64,000 nt of DNA from JANWHQ01 sp963775275 (GCA_963775275.1 CAVZII010000005.1:2356001-2420000), one strand, 5' to 3'. Shown: positions 26,322 through 35,839, counted from the stretch's first letter. Notes: generated by a model from the sequence alone, not told the origin. Numbers and translations are program-made.

Positions 26322-27698
26322 TGGCCCGCTTCAGCCTGCGCCGCCGCATCGGCGATGAGCCGCAATCGCCTGCGACGGACGCGCCGGTGGAGCCCGCCCC
26401 GGCGGCGCCTGCGCCGCAGCCCAAGGACGACCTGCTGGAGGTGCGGCTCAAGCTGCACGCCCGGCTCATCGACGAGCTGGACCTGTCCAAGCTCGACAAG
26501 CTCGGGGAGGCCGAGCAACGGCGTCAGGTGCGCAACCTGGTCGGCGACTTCGCCCGCGACGAGCGGCTGGCGCTGAACGCGGCCGAGCTGGATCAGCTCG
26601 GCGCATCGGTGTTCGACGAGATGACGGGCCTGGGGCCGATCGAGCCGCTGCTGCAGGACGACTCCATCGCGGACATCCTGATCAATGGGCCGTTCAGCGT
26701 CTACGTGGAGCGGCGGGGCGAGCTGGAAGAAACGCCCGTCCGGTTCCGCGACAACGACCACCTGCTCAGGATCGTGAACCGCATCGTCGCCGGGGTCGGC
26801 CGCCGGATCGATGAATCCCAGCCCATGGTGGACGCGCGCCTGCCCGACGGCAGCCGCGTCAACGCGGCCATAGCGCCGGTCACCTTGGACGGAGCGGCCG
26901 TCTCGATCCGCAAGTTCTCGAAGAAGCCGTTCGACCTGGAGCGTCTGGTCGGGATGGGCGCCATGCCGGCCAGCGTGGCCGAGTTTCTGGGCGGGGCGGT
27001 GAAGAGCCGTGTCTCGACGGTGATCTCGGGGGGCACGGGCTCGGGCAAGACCACGCTGCTGAACGCCCTTTCGGCCGCCATCGGCGTCAAGGAGCGGCTG
27101 ATCACCATCGAGGACGCCGCCGAGCTGCAGTTGCAGCAGCCGCACGTGGTGCGCATGGAGACGCGGCCCCCGAACATCGAGGGCAAGGGCGAGATCCGCC
27201 AGCGCGAGCTGGTCAAGAACGCCCTGCGGATGCGCCCGGACCGGGTGATCCTTGGCGAGGTGCGCGGCGAAGAGGCCTTCGACATGCTCCAGGCCATGAA
27301 CACCGGCCACGAGGGTTCGATGGCCACCATCCACGCCAACAGCCCCAGGGACGCCATCACGCGCCTGGAGCAGATGGTGGCCATGTCCGGCATGCGCCTG
27401 CCGCCAGAGTCGATCCGTGGCCAGATCGCCTCGGCCGTCGGCCTGATCGTCCAGGTCATGCGCCTGTCGGACGGCAAGCGGCGGCTGATGAGCGTCAGCG
27501 AGATCACCGGCATGGAGGGCAATGTCGTGCAGATGCAGGAGATCTTCAGCTTCCACCGCGTGAGGACCGAGCCGGACGGAACGGTGCGTGGGTGAGTTCC
27601 GCGCCTCGGGCCTTCGTCCGCGATGCATGGACGAGATGACCCGCCGCGGCATTCGCTTTGATCCGGCGAATTTCGACCCGGGCAGGCCCCTGACGTGA
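26321..27698 (+). CDS. cpaF: CpaF/TadA secretion ATPase (one-base frameshift near C-terminus)
   Basis: A hexameric traffic ATPase that powers Flp pilus assembly. Walker A is G-G-T-G-S-G-K-T-T-L-L; also seen are I-T-I-E-D-A-A-E-L, R-P-D-R-V-I-L-G-E-V-R-G-E-E (Walker B) and N-T-G-H-E-G-S-M-A-T-I-H-A-N. The first frame stops at 27595. After removing one G from the GGG at 27590-27592, reading continues through the normal CpaF tail G-E-F-R-A-S-G-L-R-P-R-C-M and ends at 27696-27698, ten bases before tadB. The repaired length is 458 residues, normal for the family. The N-terminus up to about residue 35 is Pro/Ala-rich linker. Confidence 0.92.
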
Positions 27699-27708
27699 GG
27701 GCGGGTTG

Positions 27709-28671
27709 ATGCACTTTCCATCGCCCGATCCGAAGATCGCCTTCCTGGTGCTGATCTTCGCGGCCGTGTTCGCCGCCGCCCAGTCGGTCTGGGGCCTCCT
27801 GCGCATCGGCGCAGCCAAGCGGGTGGTGAACCGGCGTCTGGCCGTCGCTGAACGGACCAGTTCCATCGGCGAGCTCGTGCTCGAGCTTCGCAAGCAACGG
27901 GGCCTGAAGGAGAACGGAGAAGGGCGCTCGGGCAGGCTGGCGGACCTCCTGATCAGGTCCGGGATACCCTTCGAGCCGCGCAAGTGGATCCTCTACATCG
28001 CGACGCTGGCCCTGATCGGCGGCTTCGGCGGCTTCGCCCTGACCCACAAGCCGATCGTCGCCCTGCCTCTGGGGCTCCTCGCCGCCGTCGGCGTCCCGTT
28101 CCTCTACCTGAAATTCGAGGCCGGACGCCGCGCCAAGCTCCTGGGCCGCCAGCTGCCCGGCGCGCTGGAGGTGGTGGTTCGCAGCCTCGAGGCCGGTCAC
28201 CCCGTGCCCACGGCCATCGCCCTCGTCGGGCGCGAAATGCCCGACCCGATCGGCTCGGAGTTCGGCATGGCCGCCGACGAGATCGCCTATGGCGCCACCC
28301 TGGAGCAGGCGGTCTCCAACATCTCGGCTCGCTGCCGGCACCCGGACTTCGACCTCTTCGCCGCGACCATCCGCCTGCAGGAGCGCGCGGGCGGCAACCT
28401 CGTCGGCCTGCTCAAGATGAACGCGCAGACCGTGCGCGAGCGCCACAAGATGCGCCTGAAGATCCAGGCCGCCTCATCCGAGGGCCGCGCCTCGGCGATG
28501 ATCCTGACGGCGGCGCCTCTCTGTGTCCTCGGCCTCCTGGAGGTGATCCGGCCGCAGTTCTACGGCGACGTGATCGGCGCCCGGCCCGTGCAGTTCGGCC
28601 TGGCCGGCCTCGGCTTCTGGATGTTCGTCGGCAACCTCGTCATGCGCAAGATGATCGACTTCAGGATCTGA
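27709..28671 (+). CDS. tadB: Tad pilus inner-membrane protein TadB (T2SSF family)
   Basis: A 320-residue type II secretion F-domain protein, one of the two inner-membrane platform proteins of the Flp pilus. It has N-terminal and middle membrane helices, the cytoplasmic T2SSF four-helix region (about residues 145-265) with L-P-G-A-L-E-V-V-V-R-S-L-E-A-G-H-P, and two C-terminal helices. The ATG at 27709 is used; a TTG directly before it is also in frame. It starts 10 bp after the restored cpaF stop and is followed at once by tadC. Confidence 0.9.
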   Translation: MHFPSPDPKIAFLVLIFAAVFAAAQSVWGLLRIGAAKRVVNRRLAVAERTSSIGELVLELRKQRGLKENGEGRSGRLADLLIRSGIPFEPRKWILYIATLALIGGFGGFALTHKPIVALPLGLLAAVGVPFLYLKFEAGRRAKLLGRQLPGALEVVVRSLEAGHPVPTAIALVGREMPDPIGSEFGMAADEIAYGATLEQAVSNISARCRHPDFDLFAATIRLQERAGGNLVGLLKMNAQTVRERHKMRLKIQAASSEGRASAMILTAAPLCVLGLLEVIRPQFYGDVIGARPVQFGLAGLGFWMFVGNLVMRKMIDFRI

Positions 28672-28674
28672 GTG

Positions 28675-29613
28675 ATGACTTTCCAGTCCGTGCTCACGCT
28701 GCTGTCGATGATCCTGATTCCCGCGGGTTTCGGAGGCGCCGGATTCCTCATCCTGAGCGAGGCTTCCGTTCGTGCGCGCCGTCGCACGCGGCTTTCCGCC
28801 GGCGACCGGCCCCTGGCGCTTGTCCAGCCGGCGCACGAAGGCTTCGCCTCCGGCGTGGTCGACCGCATCCGCCAGATCGGGGACCGCATCGCCATCCAGG
28901 ATCCCGCCCGCCTGAGCGCCCTGCGCGGGCGGCTGATGCAGGCCGGCTTCTTCAGCCGCGAGGCCGTCACCTTCTATCTCGGGGCGCGCGTGGTCTGCCT
29001 GGTCGCGGCGACGGCGGCGACCTTGATCTTGCTTCCAATAGCGGTGGCCCGCGGCGGCGGCATGTTGAGCGTGCTGATGGCGGCGTCGTTCGCGGGCGCG
29101 GCCCTGCTCGGGCCGGAACAGGTGATCAAGAGCCGCATCGCCGACCGCGAGCGCGAGTACCGCGAGGGGTTCCCCGACCTGCTGGACCTGCTCGTCGCCT
29201 CGGTCGAGGCGGGCCTGAGCCTGGACGCCGCGGTCGGACGCATCACCGACGAGCTGGTCCGGCGCTATCCGCGCCTGGCCGAGCACCTGAAGCTCCTGAC
29301 CCTGGAGCTGCGGGCGGGCCGCTCGCGCCGGGAAGTTTGGTCGCGGCTGGCCGACCGGCTGGGCCTGGAGGAGGCGCACAGCTTCGCCACCATGCTGCGG
29401 CAGTCCGAGGAGATGGGCTCGAGCCTCGGCGACACCTTGCGCGTCTTCGCCGACGAGATGCGCCACAAGCGGATGATGCGGGCCGAAGAGAAGGCGCTGG
29501 CCCTGCCGGCCAAGCTCACCGTGCCGCTGATCCTGTTCATCTTCCCCTGCCTTCTGGGGGTGCTGGTGATCCCGGCCGCCTACCGCATTTCCCAGGTCTT
29601 CGGGCACCATTGA
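28675..29613 (+). CDS. tadC: Tad pilus inner-membrane protein TadC (T2SSF family)
   Basis: A 312-residue partner of TadB with the same platform fold. The F-domain includes F-P-D-L-L-D-L-L-V-A-S-V-E-A-G-L-S-L and F-A-T-M-L-R-Q-S-E-E-M-G-S-S-L-G near residues 160-255, and a final helix pair includes F-I-F-P-C-L-L-G-V-L-V-I. The ATG at 28675 lies three bases past the tadB stop; GTG 28672 is the alternative. It is the last Tad gene in the window. No TPR protein TadD, pilin, or prepilin peptidase follows. Confidence 0.9.
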   Translation: MTFQSVLTLLSMILIPAGFGGAGFLILSEASVRARRRTRLSAGDRPLALVQPAHEGFASGVVDRIRQIGDRIAIQDPARLSALRGRLMQAGFFSREAVTFYLGARVVCLVAATAATLILLPIAVARGGGMLSVLMAASFAGAALLGPEQVIKSRIADREREYREGFPDLLDLLVASVEAGLSLDAAVGRITDELVRRYPRLAEHLKLLTLELRAGRSRREVWSRLADRLGLEEAHSFATMLRQSEEMGSSLGDTLRVFADEMRHKRMMRAEEKALALPAKLTVPLILFIFPCLLGVLVIPAAYRISQVFGHH

Positions 29614-29716
29614 CCGGAACGGCGCGGATGCGTCGAGCTCACCGGCCCATCTTCGGCCGTCTGGTCCGGCGAGGTTGAGCAGATCGCCGCCACGGCGCGC
29701 GCGCTGATGACCCGCC

Positions 29717-30355
29717 TCAGAGCAGGGCGTCGTCGGGGCCGGCGAGGCGGCTGACCTCCAGTCCCTGGCCGATGGGCAGGAGCACCGTCTTGAGGTCAGG
29801 CATGGAGCGGACGGCGCGGCGATACCTCAGCGCCTCGGGCCGGTCGCCCGCAGGCCTCAGCATATTGTCCGCCACGATCACGGCGCCCGGCGCGAGCATG
29901 GGGAGGAACAGCTCGAGGCACGGCACGTAGAGATCCTTCCAGAGGTCCAGCAGGACGAAGTCGAACGGCCCCTCGAGCGTCGGAATGATCTCCAGCGCAT
30001 TGCCGGCGTGGAAATCCACCACGTCCCTGAGGCCCACTCGCTCGAGCGCCGCGGCGGCGTGCGCCTGCTTGTAGTCGGCCAGGTCGAGCGAGGTCACCTT
30101 GCCGCCTGTCGCCCTGGCGGCGTCGGCCAGCCACAGGGTGGAGTAGCCGTAGGAGGTGCCGATCTCGAGGATGCGCTTGAGGCCGCCGCCCTCGACGACG
30201 GCGCTCATGAACTGGCCGGCGGCCGGGCCGACCGACAGCAGCATCCGGTCGCGCGTCTCGATCCCGATCCGCGCCGCGCCCTCCAGCTCGCCGGCCCACT
30301 CCCGGCGCGAGCGATCCTCGTACTCTTTGAGAACGGTCTCGAGCGCTGCGTCCAT
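29717..30355 (-). CDS. SAM-dependent O-methyltransferase
   Basis: A 212-residue class I methyltransferase of the O-methyltransferase (caffeoyl-CoA/catechol-type) group. The SAM site is I-L-E-I-G-T-S-Y-G-Y-S-T-L near residues 62-74, followed by S-L-D-L-A-D near 89, and F-D-F-V-L-L-D-L-W-K-D near 131, the metal-binding acidic region. It is the last gene of a four-gene minus-strand run (formyltransferase, HAD, GT-B-like, this gene), suggesting it methylates a sugar or glycan intermediate. The acceptor is unknown. It is convergent with tadC. Confidence 0.82.
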   Translation of the reverse strand: MDAALETVLKEYEDRSRREWAGELEGAARIGIETRDRMLLSVGPAAGQFMSAVVEGGGLKRILEIGTSYGYSTLWLADAARATGGKVTSLDLADYKQAHAAAALERVGLRDVVDFHAGNALEIIPTLEGPFDFVLLDLWKDLYVPCLELFLPMLAPGAVIVADNMLRPAGDRPEALRYRRAVRSMPDLKTVLLPIGQGLEVSRLAGPDDALL

Positions 30356-30403
30356 GGGATCCTCCGTCGCTTTGACCGACGCTAACCGGTCCCCGCCGGT
30401 CCG

Positions 30404-31759
30404 TCACCGTCGCTCGGCCATCTGGAGCACCTCCTCGGCGATCACGTCACCGGCTTCCCGTTCCAGGCCGCGCGGACGCGCGAACGCGAGGGCGAACGCG
30501 CGCCGCCCCGCGGCCGCCTGGTCTTCACCCATCAACAGCCGCTCGAAGGCGGCGAGGAAGGACGCCTCGTCCGGCAGGACGGTCATGGCGTCGGCCGCCT
30601 CCAGATCCCGGAAGTGGGTCGTGGCCGCCTGGGTCTCCCCATAGCGCGCGATCCGGATGGAATAGGTCGGAAGGTCCGCCAGCACCGAATCGATCATCCC
30701 CGATGTGTTCACGCCGACGGCCGCCGCAGCGTGGTTGAACGTCGCGCGCAGGTCGCTGAACGCCTGGCGTGTCTCGGGCAAGGCGCCGCCCCGCGGCCAG
30801 ACCGTCAGCCCCGGAAGGTCGAGCCTGTCGTAGATGGCGGTGTTGGCGGGATGGGGGCGGACCAGAAGCTGCGCGCCGATGGGCTGTAGGCCCGTATGTA
30901 GCCGCTCGACCAGCCAGGTCTCGTCCTTGGCGATGTTCTCCGAGGAGCCGAGATAGAGCAGGATCGGACGGTCTGGGTCGAAGCCGTGCTCGGCGCAGAA
31001 CGCCTCGCGTGACGGCAGGCCCGTGGGCGGAGAGAACCACTTGTCCAGGAACGGAGCGCCCGCGACGCAGATCCGGCCGGGTGGGACGTGGTGGATGCCG
31101 ATCGCGCTCGCACGCTGGAACGCGTTCCAGACGAACAGGCGGTCCGGCAGGATCTGGATCAGCCCCTTGGTGGTCAGGCTGTCCCAGGTCTGGGTCAGGG
31201 CGGCGGTGGGCAGGCCCAGCCGGCGCGCCGCCTTGATGTAGTCGGTCTCTTCGGAGAAGCGCATGTTCAGAGGGCTTGCGACCACCACGTCGGGAGCGCG
31301 CGCGCGGATGAACTCTACGATGCCGGGATCGGCCGGCGCGCCGGCCTCGGCCATCCTGAGGGCCGCCCCGGCCGGGGGCGATGTCAGCAGGGCCCGAAAG
31401 AGCGGCTTGTCCGCGAGCGTCCGCCACGTCGGGCCCAGGTAGCTGCGCCAGCGCGCCACGTAGAAGTCCGGCGCGTCCTTGCGCACGAGATAGCTGCGGT
31501 AGCTGCGCAGTTCCCTGCGCTGGAAGAGTCGTTGCCGCAGGGGGTCGGAACGGCGGACGGACCAGCCGACCTTGAGCGCGGGGTGTTCGGCGACGAACTC
31601 GCTCACCGCCCGGTCGCCGGGCTTCCACTTGCGGCTCTGCCCCCTGTCGAAGACCAGCTCGACCTCGGCCCCGCGCGCCAGAAGGGCGCGAAGGACGCTT
31701 TCATAGTAGGAGAAGTGCCCGATCGTTCGTCCAACGAAGAGCACCTTCGGCGCGGTCAT
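30404..31759 (-). CDS. GT-B-like surface carbohydrate glycosyltransferase (paralog 1)
   Basis: A 451-residue cytoplasmic protein beginning K-V-L-F-V-G-R-T-I-G-H-F-S-Y-Y. The two-domain layout suggests a GT-B fold. The C-terminal part has L-L-V-R-P-H-P-A-N (near residue 335), V-W-P-R-G-G, and A-V-G-V-N-T-S-G-M-I-D-S (near 380), patterns seen in capsule-type and CDP-glycerol-type transferases. It shares W-D-S-L-T-T-K-G, the R-P-H-P and N-T-S motifs, and a terminal R-P-R-G with two other genes in the window, so it is one of three paralogs. The ATG at 31759 overlaps the HAD stop by ATGA. Donor and acceptor are unknown. Confidence 0.7.
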   Translation of the reverse strand: MTAPKVLFVGRTIGHFSYYESVLRALLARGAEVELVFDRGQSRKWKPGDRAVSEFVAEHPALKVGWSVRRSDPLRQRLFQRRELRSYRSYLVRKDAPDFYVARWRSYLGPTWRTLADKPLFRALLTSPPAGAALRMAEAGAPADPGIVEFIRARAPDVVVASPLNMRFSEETDYIKAARRLGLPTAALTQTWDSLTTKGLIQILPDRLFVWNAFQRASAIGIHHVPPGRICVAGAPFLDKWFSPPTGLPSREAFCAEHGFDPDRPILLYLGSSENIAKDETWLVERLHTGLQPIGAQLLVRPHPANTAIYDRLDLPGLTVWPRGGALPETRQAFSDLRATFNHAAAAVGVNTSGMIDSVLADLPTYSIRIARYGETQAATTHFRDLEAADAMTVLPDEASFLAAFERLLMGEDQAAAGRRAFALAFARPRGLEREAGDVIAEEVLQMAERR

Positions 31760-32410
31760 GGCGCGGCTCCGCCCGCGTGGGCCAGGAGATCGGCCAGGCG
31801 GGCGATCCGGCCGAGGAACAGGGGCTGGCGAGCCAAGGCCGGAGAGGTGTCGCCCGGCCCGATCAGGAGCGTCGGCGCGCCCGCCGCCAGGGCCGACATC
31901 GCCCCCTGCTCGGAGTTCCTCGACCGCGAGGCAGTCGCCGGGCGCGCAGCCGAGCCGCCTCGCCGCCTCCAGGTAGGGGCCCGGATGGGGCTTGCCGCGC
32001 TGGACGTCCCCGCCGCCCACCACGCAGTCGACACGCGGCGACAGCCCGGTCCGGCGCAGCCATGCGGTCGCGTCCTCCGCCGCGGCCGATGTGACGACGG
32101 CCACGGACCAGCCATTGAGCCGCAGGCTCTCCAAGGTCTCGGCGGCGCCTTCGGCGGGCGGCGCCGCGTCGTGGGCCTCGGCGGCGAGGCTCCGATAACG
32201 CCTGGTCAGCTCGGCGGCGTCGCCGACGAGGCTGCGCCGCCGGATCAGAATCCTGACGACCTCGTCCAGCGGGGGGCCGTTCAGGAGGGCGAACTCCGCC
32301 TCGTCGCCCTCGGCGCCAAAGCCGGCGAGGAAGGCGCGGTAGGCCGCGCGCAGGCCTTCGAGGCTGTCGCACAAGGTGCCGTCCAGGTCCACGAGCAGAC
32401 CCCGCTTCAA
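31756..32410 (-). CDS. HAD family hydrolase (single-base frameshift)
   Basis: A HAD-IA (beta-phosphoglucomutase-like) phosphatase. Motif I is L-V-D-L-D-G-T-L-C-D near the start, motif II is V-A-V-V-T-S-A, and motif III includes G-K-P-H-P-G-P-Y-L-E-A-A. Motif IV, L-A-V-E-D-S-E-Q-G, is broken by one extra A at about 31916-31919; removing it restores S-E-Q-G-A-M-S-A-L-A-A-G and a 217-residue protein. The start is probably TTG 32410, which overlaps the formyltransferase TGA. It is coupled at its end to the glycosyltransferase. A role as sugar-phosphate phosphatase in nonulosonate or heptose synthesis is possible but unproven. Confidence 0.8.
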
Positions 32411-33030
32411 GCCGCATGTCCCTTGGCGGCCAGGCGTGCGGCGATCGCGAGCCGGGCGAGGGGCGCATAGAGGGGCGTCAGCGCGTGCTTGACCATTTCG
32501 GCGTGCTCGGCCGCATCGGCGCCCGACGGCGCCGGCGGGATGTCCATCCACGCCACCGCGTCCGGCGCGCCCGCATCCACCTCGGCGGCCATTTCGTGCG
32601 CGGTGATCGCGACACGGGTCTCGCCTGCCTCGATCGCGCGTTGGACCGGCAGAGCGCCTGCGTAGTTGGGCAGCGCGCCGCGATGCAGGTTGACGCCGCC
32701 GAGACCGAACCGGGCGAGTATCTCGGGCGCGAGGACGAACCGCCAGGAAAGGCAGATGAGGAGGTCCAGCGGCCCAGGCGGCAGCAGGGGCCCGATGTCG
32801 CGCGCCTCAGGGGGATCGACGGCGGCGAAGGCGACGCCGGCGCCCCGGCACATGGCCTCGATCTCGGCGCGTTCGGGGCGTTCGCCGCCGCCTTCCGATC
32901 GCGGCCTGCGGGCGTGGGTGAGGACCGCGGCGAGCTCGATGCCCGGATGGCCGATCAGGGCGTCGCGCAGCACCGCCACGCCCGGCGGGCGGGCCAGGAG
33001 GGCGACGGTCTTGAGACGACGGTCGGACAT
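32407..33030 (-). CDS. Formyltransferase family protein
   Basis: A 207-residue protein with the formyl-THF transferase fold (PurN/Fmt/ArnA-N type). The central segment G-V-N-L-H-R-G-A-L-P-N-Y-A-G-A-L-P carries the catalytic Asn/His region, and A-E-V-D-A-G-A provides the catalytic Asp. It is shorter than methionyl-tRNA formyltransferase and lacks its C-terminal domain, so N-formylation of an amino-sugar nucleotide is the likely role. The ATG at 33030 was chosen because earlier in-frame starts add residues outside the fold. It is the first gene of the minus-strand sugar operon and is divergent from the Nudix gene. Confidence 0.78.
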   Translation of the reverse strand: MSDRRLKTVALLARPPGVAVLRDALIGHPGIELAAVLTHARRPRSEGGGERPERAEIEAMCRGAGVAFAAVDPPEARDIGPLLPPGPLDLLICLSWRFVLAPEILARFGLGGVNLHRGALPNYAGALPVQRAIEAGETRVAITAHEMAAEVDAGAPDAVAWMDIPPAPSGADAAEHAEMVKHALTPLYAPLARLAIAARLAAKGHAA

Positions 33031-33196
33031 GTCGACGGGACGAGGCTCGCGCTGGATGACGGCCGAAGCGGCCGGGGCAGCTTCCACCAAGGCTCAGGCC
33101 CTGTCGATCGAGCTTGGCGGCGCGCCCCGAACGGCCACATACCAGCCCTGCGCGTGCGGCCACAGCCAGGCAGGCCGCGCGGAGGGGTCAGGCGCG

Positions 33197-33892
33197 ATGA
33201 TCCTTGGGCACAGGCTCGAGCCATCGGTGGCGGTCGAGATCGTCGGCGGCGAGGAGATCGTCGGGCCAGCGCTCGCGCAGCGCATCGACGGCGTGTGGGC
33301 GCAGGAGAGGGCGAAGGCTGGCCCCGCACTGTTCGACGGCCCGGTGCTGTCGCTGGTGGAGCATTCGCCGTCCAGGCTCCTGGCGAGGAGGTTGCGCTAC
33401 CGCCATCTCGTCGCCGGCCGCAAGGAACCCGAGATCGCCCGGGCGCTCGAACTGCGCTCGATCGGGGTGACGGGCGTCCTGACCTGCGCCGACGGATTGG
33501 TGCTCGGCCAGCGCGGCGGCAAGGTCAGTTTCGACGCGGGCCTCTGGGAGCCCGCGCCGGCTGGCGGGCTGGATCGGCCGGACTGGCGCGAGGTCCTGGC
33601 GGACGAGCTCGGGGAGGAGCTGGGGCTGCCCGTGGACAACGTCCGATCGTGGACGCCCGTGGCCCTTGTCGAGGACAGCTCGACAGGCGTCGTGGACCTT
33701 GTCTGCCGCATCGCCACCGACCTGGGGAGCGTCGACATCGAGCGCGCCTACGCACGATCGGGCTCGCCCGAGTATGGCCGGATCGCCGTCGTTCCGCCGG
33801 AGGAGCTCACGGCGTTCCTGGCCTTGCACCGCCACGAGCTGCTGGAGGCCCTGCCTCGGATGCTCGAAGAGGCCGGGATCCTGCCAGGGTGA
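33197..33892 (+). CDS. Nudix hydrolase-like protein
   Basis: A 231-residue protein whose C-terminal half looks like a Nudix fold. W-R-E-V-L-A-D-E-L-G-E-E-L-G-L near residues 133-147 fits the R-E-x-x-E-E-x-G core of the Nudix box, though the glycine-rich lead is loose. The ATG at 33197 has a GGAGGGG site nine bases upstream. It starts a plus-strand run with the PseI/NeuB-type synthase (48 bp later) and the SpsF-type transferase, which suggests nucleotide-sugar or phosphosugar housekeeping in that pathway. The substrate is not known. Confidence 0.65.
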   Translation: MILGHRLEPSVAVEIVGGEEIVGPALAQRIDGVWAQERAKAGPALFDGPVLSLVEHSPSRLLARRLRYRHLVAGRKEPEIARALELRSIGVTGVLTCADGLVLGQRGGKVSFDAGLWEPAPAGGLDRPDWREVLADELGEELGLPVDNVRSWTPVALVEDSSTGVVDLVCRIATDLGSVDIERAYARSGSPEYGRIAVVPPEELTAFLALHRHELLEALPRMLEEAGILPG

Positions 33893-33940
33893 CGGCGTCG
33901 GCTATGGACGGCGCGTGAAAATCGCCCGACTCTCGATGAC

Positions 33941-35008
33941 GTGACGCGAGAACCAATTCATCGCGAGATCGCGATCGCGGGCCGGCGCGTCGGACCTTCC
34001 GAGCCGCCTTTCGTGATCGCCGAGCTGTCGGCCAACCACCTGGGCGACATCGACCGCGCGCTGAAGACCATCGCGCGGGCCGCGGCCTGCGGGGCGGACG
34101 CGGTCAAGTTGCAGACCTATACGCCCGACACCCTGACGCTGAAGAGCGATCGGGAGATCTTCCGCATCAAGGGCGGGCTGTGGGACGGCCAGACCCTGCA
34201 CGAGCTCTACAGCTCCGCCTACACCCCCTATGAATGGCACGAACGCCTGTTCGCGGCGGCGCGCGAGCTGGGGCTCATCGTCTTCTCCAGCCCCTTCGAT
34301 GCGACGGCGGTGGAGCTCTTGGCGGCCCTTGATGCGCCCGCCTACAAGATCGCTTCCTTCGAAATCGTGGACCTGCCCTTGATCGCCCTGGTCGCCCGGC
34401 AGGGCCGCCCGATGATCATGTCCACAGGCATGGCCAACCTTGCAGAGATCCACGAGGCCGTCGCCTGCGCGCGCGCGAACGGCTGCGGCGAGCTCGTGCT
34501 GCTGCACTGCACGTCGGGATATCCGACGCCCATTGCGGAGGCCAACCTTCGCACCATCCCGCACTTGGCCGAGGCGTTCGGGACGCCCGTGGGCCTGTCG
34601 GATCACACGCCAGGGACAGCGGCGGCGGTAGCGGCGGTGGCGCTGGGCGCCTGCGTCATCGAGAAGCACTTCACCCTTTCCCGCGCGGATGGCGGCCCGG
34701 ACGCCGCCTTCTCGCTGGAGCCGGACGAGCTGGAACGTCTGGTGACGGATTGCCGCGCCGGGTGGGAAGCGCTGGGCGAGGTCAGCTATGCCCTGGCCGG
34801 CAGCGAGGAGGGCAACATCCAGCTCCGCCGCTCGCTGTTCGCCGTGCAGCCGATCCGGGCTGGCGAGCTCTTCACCGCGGACAACGTGCGCTCGATCCGG
34901 CCGGGGAGCGGCCTCGCGCCCAAGCATCTGACTGCGATCCTCGGCCGCAGGGCGCGGCGCCCGCTGGAGCGAGGCGAGCCCCTGAGCTGGGACGCCATCG
35001 AGCCGTGA
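33941..35008 (+). CDS. pseI: NeuB family nonulosonic acid synthase (pseudaminic acid synthase-like)
   Basis: A 355-residue enzyme that condenses phosphoenolpyruvate with a 6-carbon amino sugar to form a sialic-acid-like nonulosonate. The NeuB barrel begins F-V-I-A-E-L-S-A-N-H and has D-A-V-K-L-Q-T-Y, P-A-Y-K-I-A-S-F-E, L-H-C-T-S-G-Y-P and L-S-D-H-T-P-G. The C-terminal SAF (antifreeze-like) domain (about 290-350) includes R-R-S-L-F-A-V. The A-N-H and F-R-I-K-G-G segments favour the PseI over the NeuB or LegI subgroup. It starts at GTG 33941; no ATG fits. Other Pse enzymes (PseB, C, H, G) are not in the window. Confidence 0.87.
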   Translation: MTREPIHREIAIAGRRVGPSEPPFVIAELSANHLGDIDRALKTIARAAACGADAVKLQTYTPDTLTLKSDREIFRIKGGLWDGQTLHELYSSAYTPYEWHERLFAAARELGLIVFSSPFDATAVELLAALDAPAYKIASFEIVDLPLIALVARQGRPMIMSTGMANLAEIHEAVACARANGCGELVLLHCTSGYPTPIAEANLRTIPHLAEAFGTPVGLSDHTPGTAAAVAAVALGACVIEKHFTLSRADGGPDAAFSLEPDELERLVTDCRAGWEALGEVSYALAGSEEGNIQLRRSLFAVQPIRAGELFTADNVRSIRPGSGLAPKHLTAILGRRARRPLERGEPLSWDAIEP

Positions 35009-35030
35009 AGGCCCAGGGAGCGGCGAGGCC

Positions 35031-35750
35031 ATGACCGGCGTGGTCGCGATCATGCAGGCGCGGATGTCCTCCAGCCGCCTTCCAGGCAAGGTGCTGAAAC
35101 CTCTGCTCGGCCGCCCGATGATCCTGCGCCAGATCGAGCGGGTGGCGAGGTGCCGGCGGATCGACCGGCTGGTGGTGGCGACCAGCGTCGAGGCCACGGA
35201 CGACGTGCTGGAGCGGACCTGTGTCGGGGCCGGCGTGGAGGTGTTCCGGGGCAGCCTCGAGGACGTGCTGGACCGCTATCACGCGGCCGCCCTGGACGAT
35301 GGCCCGCCTGCCCAGGTCGTGCGCCTGACGGCCGACTGCCCGCTCGCCGACTGGACCGTCATCGATGCCTGCGTCGCGCGCCAGATCGAGCTGGGGGCCG
35401 ACTACACCAGCAATGTCGTCGAACGCACCTTTCCCAAGGGCCTGGACGTGGAGGCCTTCACCTTCGAGGCCTTGGAGCGGGCATGGCGCGATGCGCGCGA
35501 CGCCTACGAGCGCGAGCACGTCACGCCCTACCTCTACCGCCATCCGGAGCTGTTCAGGCTGGAAACCCTGGTCCAGGACGAGGACAGGTCGGCGTGGCGC
35601 TGGACAGTCGACACGCCCGCAGACTTCGCCATGGTCGAGAAGGTGTACGGGGCGCTCTATGCGTCCGATCCCGCGTTCGGGACCCGAGCCATCCAGCGCT
35701 TCCTGGCCGCCCGTCCCGACGTGGCGGCGCTCAACGGTGCTCTCGGCTGA
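35031..35750 (+). CDS. SpsF/cytidylyltransferase-type nucleotidyltransferase
   Basis: A 239-residue NTP-transferase of the SpsF group. The nucleotide-binding N-terminus reads I-M-Q-A-R-M-S-S-S-R-L-P-G-K-V-L, and the metal-binding segment is R-L-T-A-D-C-P-L-A-D near residues 101-110. It would activate a sugar acid or sugar phosphate with CTP or another NTP. Placed 22 bp after the NeuB-type synthase, it is a plausible CMP-activating step for the same nonulosonate, but SpsF proteins vary in substrate. It is the last gene of the Nudix-pseI-spsF run. Confidence 0.8.
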   Translation: MTGVVAIMQARMSSSRLPGKVLKPLLGRPMILRQIERVARCRRIDRLVVATSVEATDDVLERTCVGAGVEVFRGSLEDVLDRYHAAALDDGPPAQVVRLTADCPLADWTVIDACVARQIELGADYTSNVVERTFPKGLDVEAFTFEALERAWRDARDAYEREHVTPYLYRHPELFRLETLVQDEDRSAWRWTVDTPADFAMVEKVYGALYASDPAFGTRAIQRFLAARPDVAALNGALG

Positions 35751-35839
35751 TCCGCTGCGGCGGGTTCGAACGCGTCAGGCGAAGGCGCGTGCGGACTCGC
35801 TGGCCAAACGCGCTCCAGACTTGGGAAACGCGAACATGA

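Noticed and set aside
29614..29716. Short plus-strand frame after tadC (M-R-R-A-H-R-P)
   Set aside because: It has only about 16 codons, no ribosome site and no family likeness; this is treated as intergenic.
33941..35750. Complete pseudaminic acid locus
   Set aside because: Only the synthase and a possible activating enzyme are present. PseB, PseC, PseH and PseG are not in the window, so the pathway name is not used for the region.
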